From Alphaproteobacteria bacterium UBA6178 (lineage in GTDB: Bacteria > Pseudomonadota > Alphaproteobacteria > Rickettsiales > UBA3002), in contig DITS01000009.1 in assembly GCA_002422205.1 (NCBI GenBank), positions 125,211 through 189,210 of the forward strand: 64,000 bases of DNA, in the 5' to 3' direction. This document shows, one piece after another, positions 1-9,300 of this stretch. Position 1 is the first letter of the stretch, and each line of letters starts with the position of its first letter. The translations under genes and the position numbers were made by a program. The notes beneath the pieces are model-generated. The model did no database searches and was not told the DNA's origin. It saw only the letters and a list, made by a program, of their open reading frames with translations.

Positions 1-1
1 G

Positions 2-361
2 GTGGCTGCGCCCGTGCCGCTCGCGTCCCCGGATATTTATTATGCGCCCGACCCACGCCATTATGCACCGCAACCGGTGATGCCGCGTGAGGTGGAAGCG
101 CCGGTGGCACCGCCCGCAGTTGCGCCGGTTGTCACACCTGCATCTGTACCTATGCCTCCGGTGTTGAGCGAGCAAAGGGTTGAGCAACCCGCGCCTGTTT
201 ATTATGAGGCGCCACAGCCGGTGGACGTGCCGATGCCACCGCAGACAAGCTATAGCCCCCCGATGCAACATAGCGCACCGATTCAGTTGACACCGCCGAT
301 GCAAGGTGGTTATTCGGGAGAAGGGTATCTGGGTGACTCACGCTATACGCGTCGCCGTTAA
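2..361 (+). CDS. C-terminal part of a proline-rich protein, cut by the window edge
   Basis: An open frame runs from the left edge to a TAA at 359-361, so the true start is probably upstream. The 119 visible residues are very rich in Pro, Ala, Val, Met and Tyr, with repeated P-x-P and PMPP-type stretches. The protein ends in a basic SRYTRRR tail. No fold or catalytic motif is visible. The composition suggests an unstructured extracytoplasmic or scaffold-like tail, but no family can be named. It is followed 65 bp later by an aminotransferase gene on the same strand. Confidence 0.55.
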   Translation: MAAPVPLASPDIYYAPDPRHYAPQPVMPREVEAPVAPPAVAPVVTPASVPMPPVLSEQRVEQPAPVYYEAPQPVDVPMPPQTSYSPPMQHSAPIQLTPPMQGGYSGEGYLGDSRYTRRR

Positions 362-425
362 TGGTGTTGCGGGCATGGGCTGCATGGATAGTATCGCGCT
401 GTAATTCCTCGCTGTTGGTGTTGTT

Positions 426-1640
426 ATGAAAGATGATTTTTACCGTATTAAGCGCTTGCCGCCCTATGTGTTTGCGGAGGTGAACGCTGTGAAAGCAGCG
501 CACCGTGCGACGGGGCGCGACATTATTGATCTGGGCATGGGCAATCCTGACACGCCGCCTGCGCCGCATATTATCCAGAAGCTGAAGGAAACCGCCGCTG
601 ATCCGAAGGCGCATGGCTATTCGATGTCGCGCGGGATTGCGGGTTTGCGCCGTGCGCAATGCGGCTATTACCAGCGCCGCTTTGGCGTGGAGCTGAACCC
701 TGAAACGGAAATGATCGTGACGATCGGCTCGAAGGAAGGCCTGGCGAATCTGGCGCAGGCGATCACCTCGCCAGGCGATATGATTATGGTGCCCAATCCA
801 AGCTATCCGATTCACCCGTATGGGGCGATCATTGCGGGGGCGTCGGTATGGAATCTGCCGAAAACATCCGGCGCGGATTTGATCGAGGAGCTGAAGACCG
901 CGATCAAGCATTGCAACCCGAAGCCACTCGCGCTGATTTTGAATTATCCGTGCAACCCGACGGCGGAAGTGACCGATCTGGCCTTCTATGAGGAAGTGGT
1001 GGCGATCTGCCGTCAGCACGAGATTTATATTCTGTCCGATCTGGCTTATTGCGAGCTGTATTTTGACGACAATCCGCCGCCGTCGATTTTGCAGGTGAAG
1101 GGCGCGAAAGATCTGGCGATTGAATTTACGTCGATGAGCAAAACCTATTCGATGGCGGGCTGGCGCATTGGCTTTGCGGCGGGTTGCCCGACGCTGGTGA
1201 AGGCGCTGACCAAAATCAAATCCTACCTCGATTATGGTGCGTTCACGCCGATTCAGGTTGCGGCGACGGCTGCTATCAACGGGCCGCAGGATTGTGTGGC
1301 GGATTTGCGCAAAATGTATAAAGAGCGGCGCGATATTCTGGTCGAGGGTTTGCACAAGGCAGGGTGGATGGTGCCGGTGCCGACGGCGTCGATGTTTATC
1401 TGGGCGCCGTTGCCGGAGCAATATAAGGAGCTTGGCTCACTGGCATTTTCAAAACTGCTGCTCGATAAGGCCGAGGTGGCGGTGGCACCAGGCATTGGCT
1501 TTGGCCAATATGGCGACGGGCATGTGCGGATTGCGCTGGTGGAGAATAAGCACCGCCTGCGTCAGGCCGTGCGCAATATCAAACATTTCCTGTCGGAAGA
1601 TGCGGAAGCGATCAAAGCGGAGTTGAAAAAAGCAGCATGA
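426..1640 (+). CDS. Class I/II PLP aminotransferase (alanine / LL-diaminopimelate type)
   Basis: A 404-residue fold-type I aminotransferase. The PLP lysine is K239 within SMSKTYSMAGWRIGF; NPSYP and LNYPCNPT are the expected cofactor and substrate loops. The sequence resembles the AlaC/YfdZ and LL-diaminopimelate aminotransferase group, which converts an alpha-keto acid to an amino acid using Glu or Ala as donor. Alphaproteobacteria usually keep such a gene directly before hom, and here its stop overlaps the hom start by 4 bp (ATGA), so the two are translationally coupled. This points to amino-acid biosynthesis in the Asp/Ala family. The exact substrate cannot be read from sequence. Confidence 0.85.
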   Translation: MKDDFYRIKRLPPYVFAEVNAVKAAHRATGRDIIDLGMGNPDTPPAPHIIQKLKETAADPKAHGYSMSRGIAGLRRAQCGYYQRRFGVELNPETEMIVTIGSKEGLANLAQAITSPGDMIMVPNPSYPIHPYGAIIAGASVWNLPKTSGADLIEELKTAIKHCNPKPLALILNYPCNPTAEVTDLAFYEEVVAICRQHEIYILSDLAYCELYFDDNPPPSILQVKGAKDLAIEFTSMSKTYSMAGWRIGFAAGCPTLVKALTKIKSYLDYGAFTPIQVAATAAINGPQDCVADLRKMYKERRDILVEGLHKAGWMVPVPTASMFIWAPLPEQYKELGSLAFSKLLLDKAEVAVAPGIGFGQYGDGHVRIALVENKHRLRQAVRNIKHFLSEDAEAIKAELKKAA

Positions 1641-2926
1641 GTACGCCACTGAAAATCGCGGTTGCAGGGCTGGGCACGGTGGGTGCCGGCACGCTGAAAT
1701 TGCTGGCTGAGAATGCCGATATTCTGCGGATGCGCTGTGGTCGCGCTATTGACGTGGTGGCGGTGTCGGCGCGTGAGCGTGGCAAAGACCGTGGCGTGGA
1801 TTTATCCGGCGTAAAGTGGGTCGATGATCCGCTGGCACTGCTGGATTGTGGCGCCGATGTGATCGTGGAGCTGATGGGTGGCTCCGAAGGCGCGGCGCGC
1901 GCATTGGTCGAAGGGGCGCTGGCAAAAGGCACGCATGTGGTGAGCGCGAACAAGGCACTGATTGCGCATCACGGACTGGCGCTGGCAAAGCTGGCGGAAG
2001 ATAACCATGCCGTGCTGGCGTTTGAAGCGGCGGTGGCCGGAGGTATTCCGATTATTCAATCCTTGCGCGACGGGCTGGGCGCAAACCGCTTTTCGCGTAT
2101 TGCAGGCATTCTGAATGGCACCGGCAATTATATTCTGACCACGATGCAAAAGCAGGGGCGCGATTTTGATGATGTGCTGGCCGAAGCGCAGGCGCTGGGC
2201 TATGCCGAGGCCGATCCCTCCTTTGATGTGGATGGCATTGACGCGGCGCATAAGCTGGCGATTTTAACCTCGCTCGCCTATGGCGTTCCGGTGGATATTG
2301 CCAGCGTGCATATCGAGGGCATCCGCAGTATTTCGGCGGCGGATATTACCCATGCGCGTGAGCTGGGATACCGGATTAAATTGCTGGGCATTACCGAGAT
2401 GACATCTGCGGGTGTGTTGCAGCGTGTGCATCCCTGTCTGGTGCGCGAAGCTGCGCCGATTGCGGCGATTGATGGTGCGTTTAATGCGATTCATCTCGAA
2501 GGCAATGCGGTGGGGCGTGTGCTGCTCGAAGGCGCAGGCGCAGGTGCGGGGCCAACCGCGTCGTCGGTAGTCGCCGATATTTTGCAGATTGCGCGTGGCG
2601 CGCATTATTATCCGTTTACGGTGAAAAGCTCCGACATGAAGGCGGTCAAACATGCCGCCATTGCCGATATGACCAGTCGCTATTATTTACGCCTGAGCGT
2701 GAAGGATGAGCCGGGTGTGCTCGCACAAATCACGGCGATTTTTGCCAAGGCGGGCATTTCGGTGCAATCGCTGATTCAGCATGACCATACGCCGGATACG
2801 CCCGCGCGGATTGTGATGACCACGCATGATACGAAAGAATCGGCGATGCAGCAGGCCTTGCAACAGATTGCATCTTTGGCTACGGTGCTGGAAGCCCCGC
2901 AAATGATACGAATGGAGTCGTTATGA
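1637..2926 (+). CDS. hom: Homoserine dehydrogenase
   Basis: Reduces aspartate semialdehyde to homoserine with NAD(P)H, the branch point to threonine and methionine. The 429-residue protein has an N-terminal Rossmann nucleotide motif (AGLGTVGAG, residues ~8-16), the catalytic region with GGIPIIQSLRDGL and ILNGTGNYIL, and the LGYAEADPSFDVDG segment typical of the family. A C-terminal ACT domain (~350-429) should give feedback control by threonine. It overlaps its upstream and downstream neighbours by 4 bp each, so aminotransferase-hom-glpX forms one operon. Length and motifs are complete. Confidence 0.95.
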   Translation: MSTPLKIAVAGLGTVGAGTLKLLAENADILRMRCGRAIDVVAVSARERGKDRGVDLSGVKWVDDPLALLDCGADVIVELMGGSEGAARALVEGALAKGTHVVSANKALIAHHGLALAKLAEDNHAVLAFEAAVAGGIPIIQSLRDGLGANRFSRIAGILNGTGNYILTTMQKQGRDFDDVLAEAQALGYAEADPSFDVDGIDAAHKLAILTSLAYGVPVDIASVHIEGIRSISAADITHARELGYRIKLLGITEMTSAGVLQRVHPCLVREAAPIAAIDGAFNAIHLEGNAVGRVLLEGAGAGAGPTASSVVADILQIARGAHYYPFTVKSSDMKAVKHAAIADMTSRYYLRLSVKDEPGVLAQITAIFAKAGISVQSLIQHDHTPDTPARIVMTTHDTKESAMQQALQQIASLATVLEAPQMIRMESL

Positions 2927-3927
2927 GTGCCGCACCTGCTACCCACTATTCGGAAAGCCTGACGATGGATCGTAATTTTGCGCTCGAAGCTGTGCGCGTG
3001 ACCGAGGCCGCCGCGCTGGCGTGTTCGAGCTGGATTGGTATGGGCCGTGAAAAAGACGCTGATCAGGCCGCGGTGAATGCGATGCGCGAGGCGCTGAACG
3101 GGCTGACGATTGACGGCACGGTGGTGATCGGCGAGGGAGAGCGCGACAAAGCACCGATGCTCTATATCGGTGAAAAAGTCGGCACCGGCGAAGGCCCGGC
3201 GATTGATATTGCGCTGGACCCGCTGGAAGGCACGACGATTTGCGCCACCGGTGGCCCCAATTCGCTGGCGGTGATGGCGATGGCGGAGAAGGGCGGGTTT
3301 TTACACGCGCCCGATGTGTATATGGATAAAATCGCGGTGGGCGGCGGATTGCCCGAGGGCGTGATTGATCTGGATGCGTCGCCTGCTGAGAATTTGAAAA
3401 ATCTGGCCAAGGCCAAAGGGTGCGACGTATCGGATTTGATGGTGGTAATTTTAGAGCGTGACCGCCACGCCGAGATGATCGCCAAAACGCGTGAGGCGGG
3501 TGCGCGGATTCAATTGATTGCCGATGGTGATGTGGCGGGGGTGATTGCCTGCTCGCGCAGCGGCACCGGCGTGGATATGTATATGGGCATTGGTGGCGCG
3601 CCGGAGGGTGTGTTGGCCGCAGCGGCATTGCGCTGTATTGGTGGGCAATTTCAAGGCCGTCTGTTGTTTAACAATGACGAGCAACGCGAGCGTGCGCGGC
3701 GCATGGGTGTGGTTGATCTGGATAAAAAATACGCACTGAATGAGTTGGCCAAAGGTGATGTGATGTTTTCTGCTACGGGTGTGACCGATGGCTCGATGCT
3801 CAAAGGCGTCAAGCGCGGCGAGGGCTGGGCGACCACGCATTCGATCATCATGCGCAGCAAAACCGGCACGGTGCGACTGGTTGAAGCCGAGCATAATTTT
3901 ACGCGCAAGAACTGGCTGGAAGGCTAG
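2923..3927 (+). CDS. glpX: Class II fructose-1,6-bisphosphatase
   Basis: Hydrolyses fructose-1,6-bisphosphate in gluconeogenesis, with metal dependence. At 334 residues it has normal GlpX length. The metal and phosphate site is visible as VVIGEGERDKAPML followed by GTGEGPAIDIALDPLEGTT, the class II signature. The gene starts in a 4-bp ATGA overlap with hom, so it is co-translated with amino-acid biosynthesis genes. This hom-glpX arrangement is common in alphaproteobacteria, where the next gene is often recJ; here an extra hypothetical gene lies between them on the opposite strand. Confidence 0.95.
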   Translation: MSAAPATHYSESLTMDRNFALEAVRVTEAAALACSSWIGMGREKDADQAAVNAMREALNGLTIDGTVVIGEGERDKAPMLYIGEKVGTGEGPAIDIALDPLEGTTICATGGPNSLAVMAMAEKGGFLHAPDVYMDKIAVGGGLPEGVIDLDASPAENLKNLAKAKGCDVSDLMVVILERDRHAEMIAKTREAGARIQLIADGDVAGVIACSRSGTGVDMYMGIGGAPEGVLAAAALRCIGGQFQGRLLFNNDEQRERARRMGVVDLDKKYALNELAKGDVMFSATGVTDGSMLKGVKRGEGWATTHSIIMRSKTGTVRLVEAEHNFTRKNWLEG

Positions 3928-4523
3928 CGGAACAACAACTCGGTGCTATTTAGCTGACGCCCTTGCTCAAAAGCCTGCTCGAAGCGTTGGGCGAAGAACG
4001 GGATGATGGGTGATTCATGCTGCTTCGCCTCTTCTATGATCTCATTAGACTCTATCAAGATAGCGCGGGCTTCATCCCGTGATTGAACCGTGGTATGATT
4101 AAACTCTTTATCAATCGCATCCATGGATTCCAATTTGGCACGCTCAGCGTTGGTTAGTTCCGCATCAAGCGGCGGGCCTGGCTGAGCTTGTGACTTTGGA
4201 TGAGCGGGGAAAAGAGGGTTATTGTCCCTGAGCTCATGTGTCAGATATTTCAGCGCCTCACGCAGGCGATATAAACCGGGGGCGTAATCCTGCAGGAGCT
4301 TGACGTCTAAATCAGCTATTTCGATGAGCATATAAGCGGCCTGAATATTATCCGGTGTCCAGGCTATGGCTTTCGCCTGCTGCGTTGTGGCCGCATCGAC
4401 GATTCGCTTGGGTTCCTGAAGCGGGCTGCTCCACGGAGATGGCCTATGGCGAGGTGGAGGCGACACTGGTTTTGGTTCCGGCGCGGACGGGGTCTTACTC
4501 CAAGGGCTTTCATTTTTGCTCAT
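3924..4523 (-). CDS. Hypothetical protein with Pro-rich N-terminus and helical C-terminus
   Basis: Not recognised. From the ATG at 4521-4523 the product is 199 residues. The frame stays open further upstream, but a longer start would run into recJ. Residues ~1-45 are Pro/Ser-rich and probably disordered; the rest is charged and alpha-helical (many Glu/Lys/Leu, such as the ERAKLESMDAIDKEF stretch). No signal peptide or membrane segment is seen. It is convergent with glpX (stops overlap by 4 bp) and divergent from recJ. Its base usage is less biased than glpX or recJ, which suggests a lineage-specific insertion between genes normally adjacent. Confidence 0.6.
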   Translation of the reverse strand: MSKNESPWSKTPSAPEPKPVSPPPRHRPSPWSSPLQEPKRIVDAATTQQAKAIAWTPDNIQAAYMLIEIADLDVKLLQDYAPGLYRLREALKYLTHELRDNNPLFPAHPKSQAQPGPPLDAELTNAERAKLESMDAIDKEFNHTTVQSRDEARAILIESNEIIEEAKQHESPIIPFFAQRFEQAFEQGRQLNSTELLFR

Positions 4524-4557
4524 GCTTGTTATTATGGCAGGTGAATATGACAGTTTT

Positions 4558-6354
4558 ATGATGAATTCATCCATTTCTTCTGATTTTACTTCCAACTTTC
4601 TGCTGGCATCGCCATCGGTGAATGGGGTGCGCTGGTTGCCGCGCATTGATTCGCCACAAGGCGAGCGGCAGGCGCTGGCGATGATGCAGCAACTGGGGCT
4701 GCCCGGTGCGTTGGCGCGCGTGCTGGCGGGGCGCGGTGTGGATGTGGAATCCGCCGAGCCATTTTTAAATCCGACCTTGAAAAACCTGCTGCCTGATCCG
4801 TCGCATCTGCGCGATATGGATGCGGCAGCGGCGCGGATTGCGCAAGCAATTGTGGCGGGGGAAACCGTGGCGGTGTTTGGGGATTATGATGTCGATGGGG
4901 CGACGTCTACTGCGCTGCTTAAGCGGTATTTTGCGGCGCTGGGGCGTGACATACTTGTGTATATTCCTGATCGTGCGAAGGAAGGATATGGCCCCAATAT
5001 CGCGGCGTTTGAGCAGCTGAAAGCGCAAGGTGCGACGCTGATTTTGACCGTGGATTGCGGCACTGTTGCGCGTGAGCCGATTGCAGCGATTGTCGCGCAA
5101 GGCGTCGAGGTGATTGTGGTTGATCACCATATGGCGGAGCCGGAGTTGCCATCGGCATTGGTGGTCAATCCCAACCGGCTGGATCAGGATAGTGAGTATG
5201 GGCATCTGGCAGCGGTGGGGATGGTGTTTTTGCTGCTGGTGGCGCTGAGCCGGACGTTACGCACCATGCATTTTTTTGCCGATAAGCCGGAGCCGAATTT
5301 GTTGCAATGGCTGGATTTAGTTGCGCTGGGCACGGTGTGTGATGTGGTGCCGCTCAAAACACTCAACCGTGCGTTTGTGGCGCAAGGATTGAAGGTGATG
5401 GCGCAGCGCGGCAATGCGGGTTTGCGGGCGCTGGCTGATGTGGCGCGGCTCGATGAAGCGCCCAATACGTATCATGCGGGATTCTTAATCGGCCCACGCA
5501 TTAATGCGGGGGGGCGCGTGGGTGCGGCGAATCTGGGCACGCGGATTTTATCGAGCGAAGACGCCGCCGAATGCGAGCAGATCGCGCAGCAACTGGATGC
5601 GTATAATGCGGAGCGTCAGGCGATTGAGATGAGCGTGCTGGAAGCCGCGATGGCTCAGGCCGAGCGTCAGGCCAACATGCCTTGCAGCATTGTGGCAGGT
5701 GAGGGCTGGCATGAAGGTGTGATTGGGATTGTGGCGGGGCGGTTGAAAGAGGCGTTCAACAAACCCGCAGCGGTGATTGCGGTAGCGAGTGGCAAAGGCA
5801 AAGGATCGGCGCGTTCGGTGAGTGGTGCTGATATGGGCGCGGCGATTACGGCGGCGCGCATCGATGGGCTGCTGAGTGCAGGCGGCGGCCATAGCATGGC
5901 GGCGGGGTTTAGTCTTGATATGGCGAATTATGACGCGTTTGTGGCGTATTTGAATGCGAGGCTGAGCGCCGCCGTGGATGCTTATGCGCATGAGCGGGCG
6001 TGGCTTTATGACGGGTTGCTCAGCGTGCGCGGGTTGACGCTGTCGTTGCTCGATCAGCTTGAACGTGCGGCACCGTTTGGCATGGGAAATCCGGCTCCGA
6101 AATGGGTGCTGAGTGATGTGCGGGTGAAGCAGTGCAGCCGGATGAAGGACAAGCATTTGCGCGTGATGTTGAGCGATAATACCGGCAATGGCTGGCTGAG
6201 TGCGGTGACGTTTAATAGCGTTGGCACACCGCTGGGTGATGTGCTGGAAAATGCAGGTAGCAAGGCGCTGCATGTGGCGGGTACGGCCAAACGCAACCGC
6301 TTTAATGGGACTGAGTCGGTGCAGTTCATGATCGAGGATGTGGCCTGGGTGTGA
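4558..6354 (+). CDS. recJ: Single-stranded-DNA-specific exonuclease RecJ
   Basis: A 5'-3' ssDNA exonuclease used in RecF recombination, mismatch and base-excision repair. DHH phosphoesterase motifs are clear: FGDYDVDGATSTALL, TVDCGT, and VDHHMAEPELP with the DHH triad. The DHHA1 domain carries the GGGHSMAAGFSL glycine motif, and a C-terminal OB-like region follows. About 598 residues from the ATG at 4558; a second ATG directly follows at 4561, and 4534 is also in frame, so the start is uncertain by a few codons because no strong Shine-Dalgarno sequence is present. All catalytic Asp/His are retained. Confidence 0.93.
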   Translation: MMNSSISSDFTSNFLLASPSVNGVRWLPRIDSPQGERQALAMMQQLGLPGALARVLAGRGVDVESAEPFLNPTLKNLLPDPSHLRDMDAAAARIAQAIVAGETVAVFGDYDVDGATSTALLKRYFAALGRDILVYIPDRAKEGYGPNIAAFEQLKAQGATLILTVDCGTVAREPIAAIVAQGVEVIVVDHHMAEPELPSALVVNPNRLDQDSEYGHLAAVGMVFLLLVALSRTLRTMHFFADKPEPNLLQWLDLVALGTVCDVVPLKTLNRAFVAQGLKVMAQRGNAGLRALADVARLDEAPNTYHAGFLIGPRINAGGRVGAANLGTRILSSEDAAECEQIAQQLDAYNAERQAIEMSVLEAAMAQAERQANMPCSIVAGEGWHEGVIGIVAGRLKEAFNKPAAVIAVASGKGKGSARSVSGADMGAAITAARIDGLLSAGGGHSMAAGFSLDMANYDAFVAYLNARLSAAVDAYAHERAWLYDGLLSVRGLTLSLLDQLERAAPFGMGNPAPKWVLSDVRVKQCSRMKDKHLRVMLSDNTGNGWLSAVTFNSVGTPLGDVLENAGSKALHVAGTAKRNRFNGTESVQFMIEDVAWV

Positions 6355-6635
6355 TGAGGGAATGTGGTCTTTTCGCTGTCTGTCACTTTCATAAGCGCTG
6401 GGTTATCTGTTTGGGTTGAAACAATCAGCAGGTGACGAGCCGCTACTGCCACTTTGCGACAGCAACACATGCGGTCGCATAGCATTTAGAGGGTTATGCA
6501 GATGAAGCATCCGCTCCATTGGGTCCGAGCTGCCCCAAGCCTGAACAAGGCGGCTTAAATCCAGTATTTTCAATATGGCGACGGCCATCATTCATCAAGT
6601 TTTGCAGTGTTTAGCTGCATTATGCTATATTTTGA
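6355..6635. other. Intergenic region between recJ and the tRNA promoter
   Basis: About 280 bp without a convincing gene. Two short reverse frames run through it but show no start signal or recognisable protein. It becomes AT-rich towards the tRNA-Glu promoter. No terminator hairpin with a T-tract was found behind recJ. Confidence 0.4.
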
Positions 6636-6664
6636 TTGACTAACGGGCGCATAAATGGTGTATC
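6636..6664 (+). promoter_or_regulatory. Putative promoter of tRNA-Glu
   Basis: TTGACT at 6636-6641, a 17-bp spacer, then TGTATC at 6659-6664. Position and spacing fit a sigma-70-type promoter about 20 bp before the mature tRNA 5' end. Read by eye only. Confidence 0.45.
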
Positions 6665-6683
6665 TGCCCTCTTAATTTGCGCT

Positions 6684-6758
6684 GGCCCCTTCGTCTAAGG
6701 GTTAGGACACCACCCTTTCACGGTGGTAATACGGGTTCGAATCCCGTAGGGGTCACCA
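6684..6758 (+). tRNA. tRNA-Glu (anticodon TTC)
   Basis: A full cloverleaf can be drawn. The acceptor stem GGCCCCT pairs with AGGGGTC, the anticodon stem CCACC/GGTGG has loop CTTTCAC giving anticodon TTC, and the T arm contains GGGTTCGAATCCC. The CCA end is encoded. The 3' half is the insertion site of the island that follows: its last ~16 bases recur at 23261. Confidence 0.95.
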
Positions 6759-6878
6759 AGCACACGCTCCGATAGCGTCCAAACCAATCCAAAAAGCCTT
6801 GAAAATACAGTGAAAATGTGGCAAAGCTTGTCCGTTAGGCCACAGGAATGTCCAACCACATCCGAGCGATTTGTTGGT
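6743..6878 (+). repeat. Left copy of the island end repeat (attL region plus integrase leader)
   Basis: This 136-bp segment begins inside the tRNA-Glu T arm/acceptor 3' strand and reappears as a 135-bp copy at 23261-23395 with only a handful of differences, including one G lost from the GGGG of the tRNA. The tRNA-overlapping part is the likely crossover core. The rest is the untranslated leader of the integrase gene, so the right copy marks both the right end of this island and the left end of a second one. Confidence 0.8.
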
Positions 6879-6924
6879 ATTTTTTGTTGGTATCTGGAAA
6901 ACGGAGGTGAAAAATACCAACAAT
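6871..6924 (+). promoter_or_regulatory. TTGTTGGT direct repeats and inverted ACCAACAA before int
   Basis: TTGTTGGT occurs at 6871-6878 and 6884-6891, and its complement ACCAACAA at 6917-6924 overlaps the integrase ATG. The same paired motif occurs at 23178-23197 and 23388-23408. Paired octamers at both island ends are what arm-type integrase/excisionase sites look like. The copy over the start codon could also autoregulate int. Inference from position. Confidence 0.5.
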
Positions 6925-8158
6925 GAAGCTGACCAACATCCAATGCAAGAATGCCGTTTATGATCCTTCAGGCGCAGGCAACAAGCTCTCTGACGGCGGC
7001 GGGCTGTATCTGCAAATCAGCGAGACGGGCAAATACTGGCGCTTGAATTACCGATTTCTGGGCAAACAGAAGACGCTGGCTATCGGTACTTATCCCCTTA
7101 TCAGCCTTGCAGAGGCTCGCACCAAGCGCGACGAGGCTAAAAAGAAGCTTATTGCAGGGCAAGACCCATCCACCGAGAAGAAGCTGACCAAGCTGGCATT
7201 GCAGACCAATCACGATAACAGCTTCGAGGCGATTGCGCGGGAGTGGCATGGCCAGAAGCTGCACACATGGAAGCCTGATCATGCCGAGACCATCCTCAAG
7301 CGGCTGGAGACCAATGTGTTCAGCAAAATTGGCCGCCGCCCGATTGCCGATGTAACCGCGCCCGAATTGTTGGATGCGCTACGTGTGCTGGAGCGTGAGG
7401 GCAAGCGTGATCTGGCGCACCGACAATTGCAGCATTGCAATCAGATATTTCGCTATGCCATTGCTACGGGACGCGCAAAACAGAACATTGCGCCCCACCT
7501 GAAAGGGGCGCTGCAGCCAGCCAAGAGCAGGGGCATGGCGTATCTGCCCGAATCGGAATTGCCGGAGTTTCTCTCCAAGCTGGAGCATTATGACAGTGAG
7601 TATAAGGGCAGCATTCTCACCAAGCTGGCATTCAAGCTGATGATCCTGACCTTTGTGCGCTCCGGTGAGATACGTGGCGCGAAATGGGAGGAAATTGATT
7701 GGAACAAGGCGCAATGGCGCATCCCTGCCGAGCGCATGAAAATGAAGGTGGTGCATATTGTACCCTTGTCGCGCCAGAGCATAGCGATATTAAAGCAGCT
7801 GCGCGACATTACAGGCCGCAGTATCAGCGGCTATATCTTCCCCAGCCAGAAAGACCCGCGCAACATCATGAGCGAAAACACTTTCCTGCGTGCGATTGAA
7901 GTGATGGGATACAAGGGCAAAACCACTGGCCATGGTTTCCGCTCGACTGCTTCAACCATCCTCAATGAAAGTGGCTTCAAGGGTGATGTCATCGAGAGCC
8001 AGCTTGCCCATGCGGAGCGCGACAGCGTGCGTGCGGCCTATAACCATGCCAAGTATCTGCCGGAGCGTGCAGATATGATGCAGTGGTGGGCGGATTATAT
8101 TGAGAAGGCGACGAAGGGGAGTAAGATTGTACCCTTAAGGCGCTCTGTTAAAGGGTAG
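6923..8158 (+). CDS. P4-type tyrosine integrase of the tRNA-Glu island
   Basis: Catalyses integration and excision of the island at tRNA-Glu. The 411-residue protein begins with the DUF4102-type arm-binding domain (residues ~1-90, with SDGGGLYLQIS and KYWRLNYRFLGKQKTLAIG). A SAM-like core-binding domain and a C-terminal catalytic domain follow. Catalytic residues: R246 in FVRSGEIRG, H337-x-x-R340 in GHGFRS, and the nucleophile probably Y373 in AAYNHAKY. It sits directly after the tRNA, as expected. Its first 21 codons are duplicated at 23441. It looks intact, so the island may still be mobile. Confidence 0.93.
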   Translation: MKLTNIQCKNAVYDPSGAGNKLSDGGGLYLQISETGKYWRLNYRFLGKQKTLAIGTYPLISLAEARTKRDEAKKKLIAGQDPSTEKKLTKLALQTNHDNSFEAIAREWHGQKLHTWKPDHAETILKRLETNVFSKIGRRPIADVTAPELLDALRVLEREGKRDLAHRQLQHCNQIFRYAIATGRAKQNIAPHLKGALQPAKSRGMAYLPESELPEFLSKLEHYDSEYKGSILTKLAFKLMILTFVRSGEIRGAKWEEIDWNKAQWRIPAERMKMKVVHIVPLSRQSIAILKQLRDITGRSISGYIFPSQKDPRNIMSENTFLRAIEVMGYKGKTTGHGFRSTASTILNESGFKGDVIESQLAHAERDSVRAAYNHAKYLPERADMMQWWADYIEKATKGSKIVPLRRSVKG

Positions 8159-8244
8159 TCTCTTTGGTTATGTTGAATTATCGTTCCAATGAACGGATTC
8201 TGCCATTAAAGTTAATCCAATCTATCAAATAGAAAGGGTGTGTA

Positions 8245-8925
8245 ATGGCGAAAAAGACTCAGGTAGCAAATCAGAAAGCACGCGCAAAACCCGACCAATT
8301 AACTGATGAGTTAAAGCGACATGAAGAAAAGCTGTTCTTCTATTCAAAAGCAGCTAATGCTGATTTTGAATGGTGGGCGAAATATCCACATTGGACTCCG
8401 GAGGAGTCAATTGCTCTCTCCTTTGGAAAGAATCCGGATACGGTTAACTGGAGTTTTGTACAATCCTTTACGGTCAATCACATCTCAAACGTTACACCTT
8501 TCTCACAATCGACCTTTGCAAGCGAGTATAAGAAACGTCGTGAATTAATATTGCGTTCGGTGGAGTCTGGTCAGCTGGGGGAGCGTATTACACCTGAAGA
8601 TTTTTTATCTTGGACAAGGCGAGTTGATATTGCTTTACCACCAGAACTAGAGAGGCTGATTACTGCGCATGGAATGCAAAACCCTGATGTCGGGGTTTCC
8701 AATTACCAGTCGCCTTATCTCCGCCTGATGGAACATGCTATTGAAGAGAATCAGATCAGTGTTGGCAATCAAGGAAAACAGGAGGCTCTTGCGGAATGGT
8801 TCCTTAAGAATGCACCGAGCGAATTAAAAATGTCAAAGCACAAGGCGAGCATGATGGCGACGTTTGTTCGGCTTCCTGAATCAGGTAAAGGTGGTAATAG
8901 AAAGATGCCTAAGAAGGGTTCATAG
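8245..8925 (+). CDS. Hypothetical island protein
   Basis: 226 residues, no named family. The N-terminus is basic (KKTQVANQKARAKP), followed by a Trp-rich segment WWAKYPHWTPEESIALSFGKNP, a charged helical middle and a basic C-terminus ending in KMPKKGS. It starts from ATG at 8245 after AGAAAGGGTG. Proteins with a W-x-PEE-A/S motif are frequent beside P4-type integrases and AlpA regulators in proteobacterial islands (recollection), which fits its position. Cytoplasmic; no catalytic motif. Confidence 0.7.
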   Translation: MAKKTQVANQKARAKPDQLTDELKRHEEKLFFYSKAANADFEWWAKYPHWTPEESIALSFGKNPDTVNWSFVQSFTVNHISNVTPFSQSTFASEYKKRRELILRSVESGQLGERITPEDFLSWTRRVDIALPPELERLITAHGMQNPDVGVSNYQSPYLRLMEHAIEENQISVGNQGKQEALAEWFLKNAPSELKMSKHKASMMATFVRLPESGKGGNRKMPKKGS

Positions 8926-9089
8926 GTTCATCTAATTCTCTTATAGAACAAAGCCATTAAAGCAGAAGAATAACTGGCCTTTCTAAAAGGCATGAACCCT
9001 TCAACCCATAACCCCTGAACCCTTTGGACGTATTATGTGGGAGTGTATCTTATAGGATGACTCTGTAATTAATTGCACGGAGTTGTCCA

Positions 9090-9290
9090 ATGACTAAACC
9101 AATCAATCTTCCCGAAACCGGATTCTTACGCCTACCTGAAATCCTGAAACTCATCCCCGTCAGCAAGTCCACTTGGTGGGCTGGGGTGAAATCTGGGCGC
9201 TTTCCCGCTCCTGTGAAGCTCGGTGCACGAATCACTGCTTGGCGCGTGGAAGACATCCGTGCGCTCATCAGTGAATACGCGACTCAGTAG
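9090..9290 (+). CDS. AlpA-family DNA-binding regulator
   Basis: A 66-residue MerR-like winged helix of the AlpA (prophage CP4-57 regulator) family. It begins with LPETGFLRLPEILKLIPVSKSTWW and carries the family's G-x-FP-x-P-x-KLG-R turn, then the W-R-x-ED-I helix. Such proteins act as excision directionality factors or activate int in P4-like elements. Start chosen at the ATG 9090 behind CGGAG. The next gene begins 10 bp later. Confidence 0.88.
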   Translation: MTKPINLPETGFLRLPEILKLIPVSKSTWWAGVKSGRFPAPVKLGARITAWRVEDIRALISEYATQ

Positions 9291-9300
9291 AGATTATCCG

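Noticed and set aside
150..1421. 423-residue reverse-strand open frame opposite the aminotransferase gene
   Set aside because: Arg/His-rich shadow of a GC-rich gene; no start signal or recognisable domain, and the plus-strand protein is clear.
5548..6273. 241-residue reverse frame opposite recJ
   Set aside because: Low-complexity composition rich in Arg, His and Gln; mirrors recJ codons.
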